Origin: Paenibacillus oenotherae
Lineage (GTDB): Bacteria; Bacillota; Bacilli; Paenibacillales; Paenibacillaceae
Reading direction: 5' to 3'
Length of the DNA: 64,000 nt
Assembly: GCF_019443105.1 (NCBI RefSeq)
Contig: NZ_JAHZIJ010000002.1
Span: 372,001 to 436,000, forward strand
Both the position numbers and the translations under genes were made by a program. The notes beneath the pieces are model-generated. The model was not told the origin of the DNA. It searched no databases and worked only from the letters and a program-made list of their open reading frames with translations. This document shows positions 1 to 8,100 of the stretch, in pieces (positions within the stretch are counted from its first letter, which is position 1; each line of letters opens with the position of its first letter).

Positions 1-15
1 GCATGGCGCCGTCCG

Positions 16-1062
16 TCAAGCGAGATCAGCCCGCAGCAGCTCCTCGGCCGTAAGCCTTGAGCTATAATAGTTCCGGTACCATTCCACGAAACGTCCCAAT
101 CCTTCATCAATCGTCGTCGTAGGCTTGAACCCGATATCACGGGCCAAATCATCGATATCCGCAAAGGTAGCCACCACATCACCCGGCTGCATCGGCTGGT
201 AATCGATCTTCGCCTTCACGCCAAGCTTGCTCTCAATCGTTCGGATAAAGGTCATGAGCGCCTCCGGCTTATTGTTGCCGATGTTGTACACCTTAAAGGG
301 GGCATAGCTGGAGCCGGGATCAGGATTTTCTCTGTCCCACAGCGGGCTTGGCGCTGGCGGACGTTCGTGAAGCCGGACAATGCCTTCTACAATGTCGTCA
401 ATATAGGTGAAATCCCGCTGCATCCGTCCTTCGTTGAACACTTTGATCGGCACGCCGCTGGCAATATCCCGCGTAAAGCTGAAGTAAGCCATGTCCGGCC
501 TGCCCCAAGGTCCATAGACAGTGAAGAACCGCAGTCCCGTTGTCGGCAATCCGTACAGATGGCTGTAGGAATGCGCCATCAGCTCATTGGATTTTTTCGT
601 TGCCGCGTACAGACTGACGGGATGATCCACATTGTCATGGATGCTGAACGGCATCTTCACATTGGCGCCATAGATCGAGCTGGAAGAAGCATACAGCAGA
701 TGGCGAACCCCGTGACGGCGGCAGCTTTCCAGCACATTGCCGAACCCGGTCAGATTCGATTCCAGATAAGCGAACGGATTCGTCAAGCTATAGCGCACCC
801 CTGCTTGGGCAGCAAGATGAACGACAGATGTAATGCCATGCTGCTCGAACAGCGCATTCAAATCCTCGAACTTTGCAATATCCGCCTCAACGCCTGTAAA
901 AGAGGAATTGCGGCGCAGCATCCCGAAGCGGTCCCTCTTCAGCTGCACATCATAATAATCGTTGAAATTATCCAGGCCCACGACGCGATTGCCGTCACGC
1001 ATCAACCGTTCACTAAGGTGATATCCGATAAAACCGGCTGCTCCGGTAACTAATATGGTCAT
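16..1062 (-). CDS. NAD-dependent sugar epimerase, UDP-glucuronate 4-epimerase-like
   Basis: Extended short-chain dehydrogenase that probably interconverts UDP-glucuronate and UDP-galacturonate in the cytoplasm for the polysaccharide made by this locus. The N-terminus has the NAD-binding GxxGxxG (G7, G10, G13). The catalytic pair is Y152 and K156 in YAATK, and a YGPWGRPDMA stretch is typical of the uronate-epimerase group. The length of 348 aa is normal. The ATG overlaps the stop of the upstream glycosyltransferase as ATGA and has an AGGAG ribosome site, so the two are translationally coupled. It is the last gene visible in the locus; whether the operon continues left of the window is unknown. 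A related 4-epimerase specificity (UDP-glucose or UDP-GlcNAc) cannot be excluded. Confidence 0.88.
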   Translation of the reverse strand: MTILVTGAAGFIGYHLSERLMRDGNRVVGLDNFNDYYDVQLKRDRFGMLRRNSSFTGVEADIAKFEDLNALFEQHGITSVVHLAAQAGVRYSLTNPFAYLESNLTGFGNVLESCRRHGVRHLLYASSSSIYGANVKMPFSIHDNVDHPVSLYAATKKSNELMAHSYSHLYGLPTTGLRFFTVYGPWGRPDMAYFSFTRDIASGVPIKVFNEGRMQRDFTYIDDIVEGIVRLHERPPAPSPLWDRENPDPGSSYAPFKVYNIGNNKPEALMTFIRTIESKLGVKAKIDYQPMQPGDVVATFADIDDLARDIGFKPTTTIDEGLGRFVEWYRNYYSSRLTAEELLRADLA

Positions 1063-2342
1063 AAAGCTCCTACTCCCTTCGAATCATTCGATGCGTAGCC
1101 CTTATGCCCAGCCTTTGCTCTTGCGTCTGGACTGGCTCCTTTTGAAGCAACATAATCGCGGAAGGATTGCCAGAATGTCATCCGCTTATGGTCAAGCTTC
1201 GCCTTCGTATACTGCTTCGCCCGGGCAAAATTAGCCTCCGCTTGCTCCGCCATCCATGCTTTATTGCCGATTGCATTGGCAAGCAGATTCGCCAGCTGCT
1301 TATCATTGCCCGGCTTATGAAGCCATTCCGCTCCAATCAGCTCAGGAATGCCGCCCGCTGTCGAGGCAATAACCGGGCAAGCACGGCTCATAGCCTCAAT
1401 CGTCGCTCGCGGCAGCCCCTCTTGAAAGCTCGGCTGAATGTAGAGGTCAAGCCCATCCAGCCATTGGAATACAGCACTGCCGCTCGGCAGCACGCCGTGG
1501 AAGGTGACTAGCTCCTTCACGCCAAGCCTGGCTGCCAGCGCCTGCCATCTCTCCGGCGAACCGTCTCCAAGAATGTGCAGCTCAAAGGGGGTCAGCCCTT
1601 TGGCAATACGGGCAATTGCCCGCAGAGCGGTCTCGATTCCTTTGGTCCGTCCATTCAACGAACCGATAAGCCCGATCCGGAAGGGAGTAAGGCTTCCATT
1701 CTCCAGCATCGTGGACGTAATACGCTGCAGCCGCTCCTCCAGCACGGATTCGGCCGGGATGGGAATTTCCACATTGGAGCAGGAGCCTTGAACGCCCGAA
1801 GACGCAAGCGGGTAACGCTGCTGCAGAAACTGCTCGGTCACATAGATGCCATACGGCGCGCGTCGCACCAGGCGCCGCGTCTTCCAGAGAGCGAGCGGTG
1901 CGTACAGCTTGCCTTGAGCGCTCCCGTAATTCCACAGCCCGTCCCACGCACAGGCGACCATCTCTATGGAATATGGCTTGCCAAGCTGGCGGGCAACACG
2001 GATCGCTTCACTGCCGATCTCGCTTGGCATCCGCGCAATAACTGCATCCGCCCCCCGGATAACCTCAGTCAAGCTTTGCTCTACATATCCCCGCTTCGTC
2101 AGCTTGTTGACGGGGTTGCTGAGTGAAGGCAGCACGAGAAAATCGACATTCGGCCCGCTGGACAGCGTCTTGCCCGCCATATCGGCAGAGGCGCCCGTCT
2201 TCTGCCCGCGGCAGGCGACGGTCACACGGTCAAATACCGACAGATACCGTTCCCATACCGCATAAGGCAGCTTGCCGCCGGAATAAAACTTCCCTGTTTC
2301 ATTGAAATAAAAGGTATGGTCATGCGCCCAAACTACATGCAT
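1059..2342 (-). CDS. Glycosyltransferase family 4 (GT-B fold)
   Basis: Probable cytoplasmic glycosyltransferase adding one sugar of the exopolysaccharide repeat unit. The C-terminal half carries the GT4 donor-binding signature: DLYIQPSFQEGLPRATIEAMSR with the E-x7-E pair, followed by PVIASTAGGIPEL. The N-terminal acceptor domain is divergent, with FYFNETGKFYSGGKLPY near the start. At 427 aa it is full length. The start is supported by GGAGGG eight bases upstream. It lies two bases after the acetyltransferase gene and overlaps the epimerase start by four, so it sits inside a tightly packed operon. Donor and acceptor sugars cannot be read from sequence. Confidence 0.85.
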   Translation of the reverse strand: MHVVWAHDHTFYFNETGKFYSGGKLPYAVWERYLSVFDRVTVACRGQKTGASADMAGKTLSSGPNVDFLVLPSLSNPVNKLTKRGYVEQSLTEVIRGADAVIARMPSEIGSEAIRVARQLGKPYSIEMVACAWDGLWNYGSAQGKLYAPLALWKTRRLVRRAPYGIYVTEQFLQQRYPLASSGVQGSCSNVEIPIPAESVLEERLQRITSTMLENGSLTPFRIGLIGSLNGRTKGIETALRAIARIAKGLTPFELHILGDGSPERWQALAARLGVKELVTFHGVLPSGSAVFQWLDGLDLYIQPSFQEGLPRATIEAMSRACPVIASTAGGIPELIGAEWLHKPGNDKQLANLLANAIGNKAWMAEQAEANFARAKQYTKAKLDHKRMTFWQSFRDYVASKGASPDARAKAGHKGYASNDSKGVGAL

Positions 2343-2344
2343 CC

Positions 2345-2968
2345 TTAGTCCCTCCTCTTATAATCGATCACAGCCGCCAGCGGCCTCTGTTCCCGCTCCT
2401 TGCCGATCGTCTTGACCGGCTTGGCCGGTACGCCAGCGGCAATGACACCAGGCGGCACGGAACGGGTAACTACTGCTCCTGCCGCAATTACTGTGCGGCT
2501 GCCGACCTTCACCCCGGCCAGAACCCGGACACCGCAGCCGATCCAGACATCGCTGCCGATATGAATCCGGTCGCAGACGACTGGGTTATCGCGAATCGCC
2601 ATCGATTCATCGCTCCAAGTATGCTGGAACGATACGAGCGAGGACTGATGGGCGATCGATACATCATTATCGATGGACAGCTCGCCATAAGCATCCAGGT
2701 AGCACTGCTTATGAATACTTACATTGGAGCCAATCGACAGCCGCTCCCAATACTTGATCTCCACATTCCGTCCCACGAGGACATTATCCCCGCAGCGATG
2801 CGCCAGCCGCCGGAGCACACAGTAGCGGAAGGCTACGCCCGCAAGCTCTGGCAGCATGTCGCTAAGTATCCACATCCAGATCAGAATCGGCTTGGGTACG
2901 ATTCGCATCAGGAGAACAATGCCGCTGAGCACCGGCTTGGCAGAGCGGAACAGATCACGACCCCGCAT
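2345..2968 (-). CDS. Acyltransferase, left-handed beta-helix (WbbJ/LbH family)
   Basis: Probable O-acetyltransferase decorating a sugar of the polysaccharide. Imperfect hexapeptide repeats run from about residue 60 to 190 (IGSNVSIHKQCYLDAYGELS, then VWIGCGVRVLAGVKVGSRTV), which form a trimeric left-handed beta-helix that uses acetyl-CoA. A hydrophobic N-terminal segment (VLSGIVLLMRIVPKPILIWM) may peripherally associate with the membrane. I chose the ATG at 2968 (MRGRDLF) because GGAGTGG lies about nine bases upstream; a GTG at 2980 is also in frame but lies further inside the EpsG-like gene. It overlaps that gene slightly and is followed after two bases by a glycosyltransferase. Confidence 0.82.
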   Translation of the reverse strand: MRGRDLFRSAKPVLSGIVLLMRIVPKPILIWMWILSDMLPELAGVAFRYCVLRRLAHRCGDNVLVGRNVEIKYWERLSIGSNVSIHKQCYLDAYGELSIDNDVSIAHQSSLVSFQHTWSDESMAIRDNPVVCDRIHIGSDVWIGCGVRVLAGVKVGSRTVIAAGAVVTRSVPPGVIAAGVPAKPVKTIGKEREQRPLAAVIDYKRRD

Positions 2969-4199
2969 ATGGCATTCCACTCCTTTGCTTCGATGGTAGT
3001 GATTGGGGCTGGAACCACTGGCGCGCCCATACGAGCGAATACGCCATTACGACGTAGAGCAGGGGAAGAACAGGCAGCTTCTTACGCACCATGTTATCTC
3101 CTACTGTTCCCAGGCCATATTCCAGCTCTCGGCCGGAGATGGATACATATCCAACGAGCACAAGCGTACAAGCATAGGTATACAACAGGACAAACGCGAT
3201 GATGTAGAATGCCCTCGTTTCCTTGAAGCGGATAAAATTAAGCACCGATAGAACCAGCCCGCCTGTCATCCACAGCGCCTCAAACGTCCGGTACAGCAGC
3301 TCCGGATTCCAATTGCCCGGATTAACAGGATTCGGACTGAGGAAGAGAAACACCACCAGCAGGAATGAATTCATCAGACCGAGCGGACCGATCAGCATAA
3401 CGAGCAGCGCCATCGCAGCCACCATAACCACAGCCGCCGTGCGGATCCGCTTCGTATACAGGAAATAGAAGCCGAAGGTATACACAATCGCATAATCTCT
3501 AAGTCCCGTCGAATACAGAAGCACAAGCAGGAACAGCACATATTTGCGTCTTAACAGCAGCCCTGCTCCGTACAAGCCAAGCAGCGCACAAGCAATATCC
3601 TTGGCGAACACCGAGGACATCAGCATGAACGCCGGACTGATCAGCAGTCCGAATATGACATAAGAATGGAACCTCGTCCGCTGTTCCTCTGGCATTTTAT
3701 AGCTAAAATAACCTTCGTTCAGCCGGTACATCCCATTCACAACCAGAATGAGCAGGAGCGAGTTAAGCATGACGATCGAGAACGTATCCTCCAGCTGCAG
3801 CAGCTTGTAGAACGGCATGTAGATAAGGCCGAACATCGGGTAAGCCGACAGGTCATTCCACTGGTTCACAATATGGTCTGCAGCATAGGGGAAGAAATCC
3901 GAAATCCCCTGAAAGGCTCCAATCTGCTCAAAGTATCTCGTCTCATCCAGACCCGTCACCGGATCCTTCGTCATCGCATAGATCAGCTTGCCGCCCAGCA
4001 TGATGCTAATCCCGGCAAACAGAGCCGCCGGCGTGTTCGGCCAACGAAGCAGCATGAAGAAGAAAGGGAGCAGCATGGCAAAAAAGAGGACGGTTCCCAG
4101 CTGCTGATCCAGCGGAAGCAGCAGTCTGCTCAGAAGCAGCAGCAGCACAATGTACAGCGCTGCGGCGAGCGGATGCTGCAGGGCGCGGTTAGCTTCCAT
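2955..4199 (-). CDS. EpsG-like polysaccharide polymerase (multi-pass membrane protein)
   Basis: Integral membrane protein of 414 aa with about ten hydrophobic segments, starting with YIVLLLLLSRLLLPL and repeating along the chain. A loop carrying the stretch GLDETRYFEQIG resembles EpsG/Wzy-type polymerases that link repeat units outside the membrane. The family is weakly conserved, so the assignment rests on topology plus its position between a glycosyltransferase and an acyltransferase in an exopolysaccharide operon that also has a flippase. Its ATG overlaps the preceding glycosyltransferase end by 11 bases. An alternative is an O-antigen ligase-like protein. Confidence 0.7.
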   Translation of the reverse strand: MEANRALQHPLAAALYIVLLLLLSRLLLPLDQQLGTVLFFAMLLPFFFMLLRWPNTPAALFAGISIMLGGKLIYAMTKDPVTGLDETRYFEQIGAFQGISDFFPYAADHIVNQWNDLSAYPMFGLIYMPFYKLLQLEDTFSIVMLNSLLLILVVNGMYRLNEGYFSYKMPEEQRTRFHSYVIFGLLISPAFMLMSSVFAKDIACALLGLYGAGLLLRRKYVLFLLVLLYSTGLRDYAIVYTFGFYFLYTKRIRTAAVVMVAAMALLVMLIGPLGLMNSFLLVVFLFLSPNPVNPGNWNPELLYRTFEALWMTGGLVLSVLNFIRFKETRAFYIIAFVLLYTYACTLVLVGYVSISGRELEYGLGTVGDNMVRKKLPVLPLLYVVMAYSLVWARQWFQPQSLPSKQRSGMPYAGS

Positions 4200-5316
4200 A
4201 CAACCGCTCCAATCTCCTCACACTGCTCGACATATTGAACCCAGAGCTCTCCAGCGCCGACAGCCTCGCCGGCCACTCAGGCTGAGGAGTAGCGGCAAGC
4301 TGGCGCAAACCCTCCACCCACTTGCCTGCGGCATCATCGAGCCTTAGCCTGCTTACAAGGCCCAGCTTCAAGTCTGCTTCATCCGGCACGCCTTCGGAGA
4401 TGAGGCAAGGAACACCCGCAGCCTGCGCTTCGATCAGAACGATTCCGAGCCCTTCGAATTGTGAGGGCAGTATGAAGCCGTCTACTGCGCCGAGCAGCTC
4501 CGGGATATCTTTGCGCAGACCAAGAAACACAATATGGTCCCTCAGCCTCATCCCGTCTACTTTATCCTCGATAACTTGCCGATGCGGCCCATCCCCGATG
4601 AGCAGCAGCCTGGCATTAGAATGAAGCTGCAGATATTCCGCGAACCGGTCAATAAGAAAGCTGTGGTTCTTCATCGGCTGAAACCGTCCGATATGGGCGA
4701 ACAATTGGGTGCACTCATCGCCGATGCCAAGCCGCTGCCTCAGCTCCGCCCGGTTGGACGGCAGCGATTCATAGGGGGTAAGCGCGATTGCATTCGGGAA
4801 TACCTGCACCCGTGAATCCTGCCAGCAGCGAGCGCCGAACAGCGACTCGCAGGCGGCCCGCGAGCAGCCGAGCATATGCGTCGTATGCTTCAGAATAAGC
4901 CGCTGCATGTAGCGCTGGTACAGCCTCCGCACCAGCGATTGCTTGCCATTGCGGTGCACCGTATGGCTGTGGCTGATCCGCACCGGAATGCGGAGACCAT
5001 GCGCCAGCTTGAGCACGTACCCGCTGAAGCCGAAGATATGGCTGTGTACGGCAGCATAGGGGCCGTGTCTGCGCACATTTGCTTCGAATGCGCGCTTGAA
5101 TTTCTTCAACCCCCGCTGTGGATGCGGCTGGCGCAGGATGGTGCCGCCAAGCTCCTCTATTTCATCATCATAGAAGGCCCGCTCATCGCTCTGCACCGCA
5201 AAATGGAACTCGTACCGGTCGCGGTCCAGATGCCGGAATACATTCATCAGCAGCGTTTCAATTCCGCCCGGATGCATTTTGCCAACGACATGCAGAACTT
5301 TGATTTTATCTTTCAT
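4189..5316 (-). CDS. Glycosyltransferase family 4 (EpsF-like)
   Basis: GT-B glycosyltransferase of 375 aa. The N-terminal acceptor loop HVVGKMHPGGIETLLMNVFR is characteristic of EpsF-type enzymes. The C-terminal donor site reads DGFILPSQFEGLGIVLIEAQ with the E-x7-E pair, followed by AAGVPCLIS. It probably transfers a UDP-sugar to the lipid-linked intermediate on the cytoplasmic face. The ATG overlaps the stop of the pyruvyl-transferase gene as ATGA and its own 3' end overlaps the polymerase gene, so translation is coupled on both sides. Sugar specificity is not predictable. Confidence 0.87.
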   Translation of the reverse strand: MKDKIKVLHVVGKMHPGGIETLLMNVFRHLDRDRYEFHFAVQSDERAFYDDEIEELGGTILRQPHPQRGLKKFKRAFEANVRRHGPYAAVHSHIFGFSGYVLKLAHGLRIPVRISHSHTVHRNGKQSLVRRLYQRYMQRLILKHTTHMLGCSRAACESLFGARCWQDSRVQVFPNAIALTPYESLPSNRAELRQRLGIGDECTQLFAHIGRFQPMKNHSFLIDRFAEYLQLHSNARLLLIGDGPHRQVIEDKVDGMRLRDHIVFLGLRKDIPELLGAVDGFILPSQFEGLGIVLIEAQAAGVPCLISEGVPDEADLKLGLVSRLRLDDAAGKWVEGLRQLAATPQPEWPARLSALESSGFNMSSSVRRLERLYGS

Positions 5317-6638
5317 GGCAGTATGCTCCTGATATGCTTGAAGAGAAGATCCTTCTTATGGAGCATCGTATGAAGCGATTCAGCGGCAGGGCCGTCATCC
5401 AGACGCATGGCGGCAACTGCATCCGCAGCGGGCATATTGAAATCGACCAAATGTCCGTCCAGATCGAGGTCCCGGAATATGCTGGACAGCTTCTTGTCCC
5501 ATATAATCCCGTATGTTGGCTTGCGCATGGAGATTGCCGGAAGACAGGCGTGAAGCCGCTGTGCAACAACAGCATCGCAATCCGCAATCTGGTTAATCAG
5601 CCCATCCACCGTTGACGGGTACGGGTAGAAGCTCATATTGGGAATTCCTCCGCAGCGGGGCTTCACCATCTGCTCGACGAAAGCATTATCCGTCTCCGCG
5701 CCATTGGTGAACACGCGAACCGAATAGCCTCGATCCGCCAATGCCGCCGCCGCTGACCGCCACCATTCGGCGCAGGTCTCGCGATCCCAGCGCAGCCCAG
5801 TGCTTCGCCTCATCTCATTGGGATCCATAATGCCGAGTCCGATTACCCTGGAGCTATGCGCTGCAGCAGGCGGATCAAGCACGCCAATGGCGGATGCTGC
5901 CGCATGGACGGGCGCTTCAAGCACGCCAACCGCGGATGAAGCATGAACGCCAGCAGCAGCTCGCTGAATCGTGTAAGCAGCGCCACTACGTGTTGACGAT
6001 GACTTGACGCTTGATGCCAGCACCTCCTGGGTGAAGAGGGCAGGGTCGCTTAGGGCAACCATTTTCCCTGCCAGCGAGGCATCCACGCTTAGCATATAAT
6101 TTCGCGATTCCTCATCCCTCACAGCGATTGTCGCTGCATAGCGGCATACGCTGCGAAACCATGCCCTGGCGGGCGGGCTCCAGGGCCCCCGGGCCCCTAC
6201 GAGCATAATATGGAGCGGCTTGTGCTGCCTGGCCGCTTCTGCCGCTACCCGGCGTACAGCCAGCGGGAACGTCAGATACGTATCAATAAACAGATGCCCG
6301 CCGCCGATCATGACGACATCGCTTTGCGCCACCATCTCCCTAAGCTGGCCATTGATTCGTGAATGGTTGCGGCGATGAATCCAATAAGCCTTGGCCATCC
6401 GCAGACTGTCGGGCGTTGCCCGCTTCTTCAGGCCATCGCCATTCAGCCGATAGCTCCCGGGATGGCGGTCGCAAGCTTCATCCTCGCTGCTCTCGCCTGC
6501 AAATCGGCCATGCGTAAGATCAAAATGAATGACTTCATGAGGACCCTGCATTTGGATCAAATGAGTCAAGGTTCGAGCGATCAATCCATCCCCCAGATTC
6601 GGGGATTTCGGCACTCCGGCTAACAGTACAGTGGTCAT
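5313..6638 (-). CDS. Polysaccharide pyruvyl transferase family protein with an Ala-rich repeated insertion
   Basis: Likely transfers a pyruvate ketal from phosphoenolpyruvate to a sugar of the polysaccharide (PF04230/CsaB-like). Features are LLAGVPKSPNLGDGLIARTL at the N-terminus, SDVVMIGGGHLFIDTYLTFP, and the C-terminal CDAVVAQRLHACLPAISMRKPTYGI block with its RLH motif. At 441 aa it is longer than most relatives. The excess is a low-complexity Ala/Ser stretch at about residues 205-265, just before the second nucleotide-binding half (RVIGLGIMDPNEMR). In it a VGVLEAP / IGVLDPP / VIGLGIMDP pattern recurs three times. GAGAGG lies about ten bases before the ATG. Confidence 0.8.
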   Translation of the reverse strand: MTTVLLAGVPKSPNLGDGLIARTLTHLIQMQGPHEVIHFDLTHGRFAGESSEDEACDRHPGSYRLNGDGLKKRATPDSLRMAKAYWIHRRNHSRINGQLREMVAQSDVVMIGGGHLFIDTYLTFPLAVRRVAAEAARQHKPLHIMLVGARGPWSPPARAWFRSVCRYAATIAVRDEESRNYMLSVDASLAGKMVALSDPALFTQEVLASSVKSSSTRSGAAYTIQRAAAGVHASSAVGVLEAPVHAAASAIGVLDPPAAAHSSRVIGLGIMDPNEMRRSTGLRWDRETCAEWWRSAAAALADRGYSVRVFTNGAETDNAFVEQMVKPRCGGIPNMSFYPYPSTVDGLINQIADCDAVVAQRLHACLPAISMRKPTYGIIWDKKLSSIFRDLDLDGHLVDFNMPAADAVAAMRLDDGPAAESLHTMLHKKDLLFKHIRSILP

Positions 6639-6678
6639 AGAGTCCGTTCCTCTCCTTCATTATCCATCCGATTGTGAT

Positions 6679-8064
6679 CTATTCCGTTGAATCTCCTGAT
6701 TGCGGCGGCACTCCCTTCTTCGCGCGGCTCCCAAACGACCATACGGGTGTAATAATGCCGTATTTGCGCTTGATAGCTATTGCCATAACCGCATTCCAGG
6801 TTACAGCGGCGCAGCAGGATGCTGCTGCCGCGCCCGTCATGCCAAGCAGCGGAATGAGCGCCACACTTAGCGCCACATTCAATACTGTGGCTATGACGAG
6901 CACCCTTGTCAGCACGCGGTGATATCCCGTCATCGTCGCCATCGTCCCCGTCTGCCCGCAGTAAGCGCCGAACAGCTGTCCGGCGGATAATAGCAGCAGC
7001 GCCGGATATGCGGCTGTGAATTCTGCCCCGAACAATCCGAGAAGCGGACGCCCCGCAACGGCAAAGCCGATGAACACGACGGCAGCGAACGAGAATCCCG
7101 CTCTCCCCGATGTCGTGCATACTTGCTGAAGCTGGTTATGGTCCCTCCTGGCGTATGATTCCGACAAAAGCGGCGCGGCCGTCATATTAATAGCCGTTAT
7201 GGCAAAGGAAACCAGTGTCGCCAGCCTGACCGCCGCCGAGAACAAGCCCGACTCTGTCTCGCTGTTCATCATTCCAAGGAGAAGCACGCTCAGCTGTCCC
7301 AGAATTAAATACATGCCGCCATTAACCATGAGCGACAGAGACAGCTTCAGCCAGTAGCGGGTTGCGTACTGTGTTTCTACCCCTGCGATCTGATCCCCGA
7401 TCCGCTTCTTGAGCACGAATGCGCCGATCATATAGGACACCGCTACCGCCACTGCGAAGCAGATCATGGCAAGCCCCGAATCTGCTTCCCTGCCGAGCAG
7501 GAGAACAGCGATCAGCAGCAGCCCGATTGTGAGCAAGGGCCTTACAATCTTCTCCGGCATCTGTGCAAACAGCACATCCTTGAGTGCTTGCAGGGCGCTC
7601 TGCCTTAGTGTAGCCAGCGTAAGCAGCGGAATTGTGGCGAAGCCGACCGAATAGGTCACCAGCTGTGATCCGGTCATCTCGTTATAGCGCAAGCCAAGAA
7701 TTGCAAAGCCGATCACAGTCACAGACAGCGATACGGCAAACCCGAGCTGATTCGCCCGCTTCAGCAGTCCTTTAATGAGCGCCCACTCGTCCTTCGCTTT
7801 CATAGCCGCCACCAGTCTGACGATAGAGGTATCGAAGCCGAGCTTCGCCGGAAAGACCAGGAAGGTAATCACCGTCGTGACAAAAGCATAGGTACCGTAA
7901 GCAGCCGCGCCCAGCAGCCGTGCAAGCACGATCTGCATAATAAGCGCAAGCCCCATTCCGGTTGAATTAAGCAAGAAGCTGATGCTGCCGCCGCGGGCAA
8001 GCACCTTTGTAATTGCGGCGGATTTGCCCGCAATCGGTTTTGCCAGCCTTTCTGCGTTGGCCAT
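6679..8064 (-). CDS. Lipid-linked oligosaccharide flippase (Wzx/MATE-like)
   Basis: Membrane protein of 461 aa with about 12-14 hydrophobic helices. It belongs to the oligosaccharide flippase/polysaccharide transport group: ISFLLNSTGMGLALIMQIVL, then LLGAAAYGTYAFVTTVI and LGFDTSIVRLVAAMKAKDE. It should move the undecaprenyl-linked repeat unit to the outer membrane face before polymerisation. It lies 40 bases before the pyruvyl transferase and just after the CapD-type gene in the same operon. The ATG at 8064 has AGGGGTGG about 11 bases upstream. Its pairing with an EpsG-like polymerase supports a Wzx/Wzy-type pathway. Confidence 0.84.
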   Translation of the reverse strand: MANAERLAKPIAGKSAAITKVLARGGSISFLLNSTGMGLALIMQIVLARLLGAAAYGTYAFVTTVITFLVFPAKLGFDTSIVRLVAAMKAKDEWALIKGLLKRANQLGFAVSLSVTVIGFAILGLRYNEMTGSQLVTYSVGFATIPLLTLATLRQSALQALKDVLFAQMPEKIVRPLLTIGLLLIAVLLLGREADSGLAMICFAVAVAVSYMIGAFVLKKRIGDQIAGVETQYATRYWLKLSLSLMVNGGMYLILGQLSVLLLGMMNSETESGLFSAAVRLATLVSFAITAINMTAAPLLSESYARRDHNQLQQVCTTSGRAGFSFAAVVFIGFAVAGRPLLGLFGAEFTAAYPALLLLSAGQLFGAYCGQTGTMATMTGYHRVLTRVLVIATVLNVALSVALIPLLGMTGAAAASCCAAVTWNAVMAIAIKRKYGIITPVWSFGSRAKKGVPPQSGDSTE

Positions 8065-8100
8065 TCCTGTATAACCACCCCTGCATAGGTTGAAGTTTAG

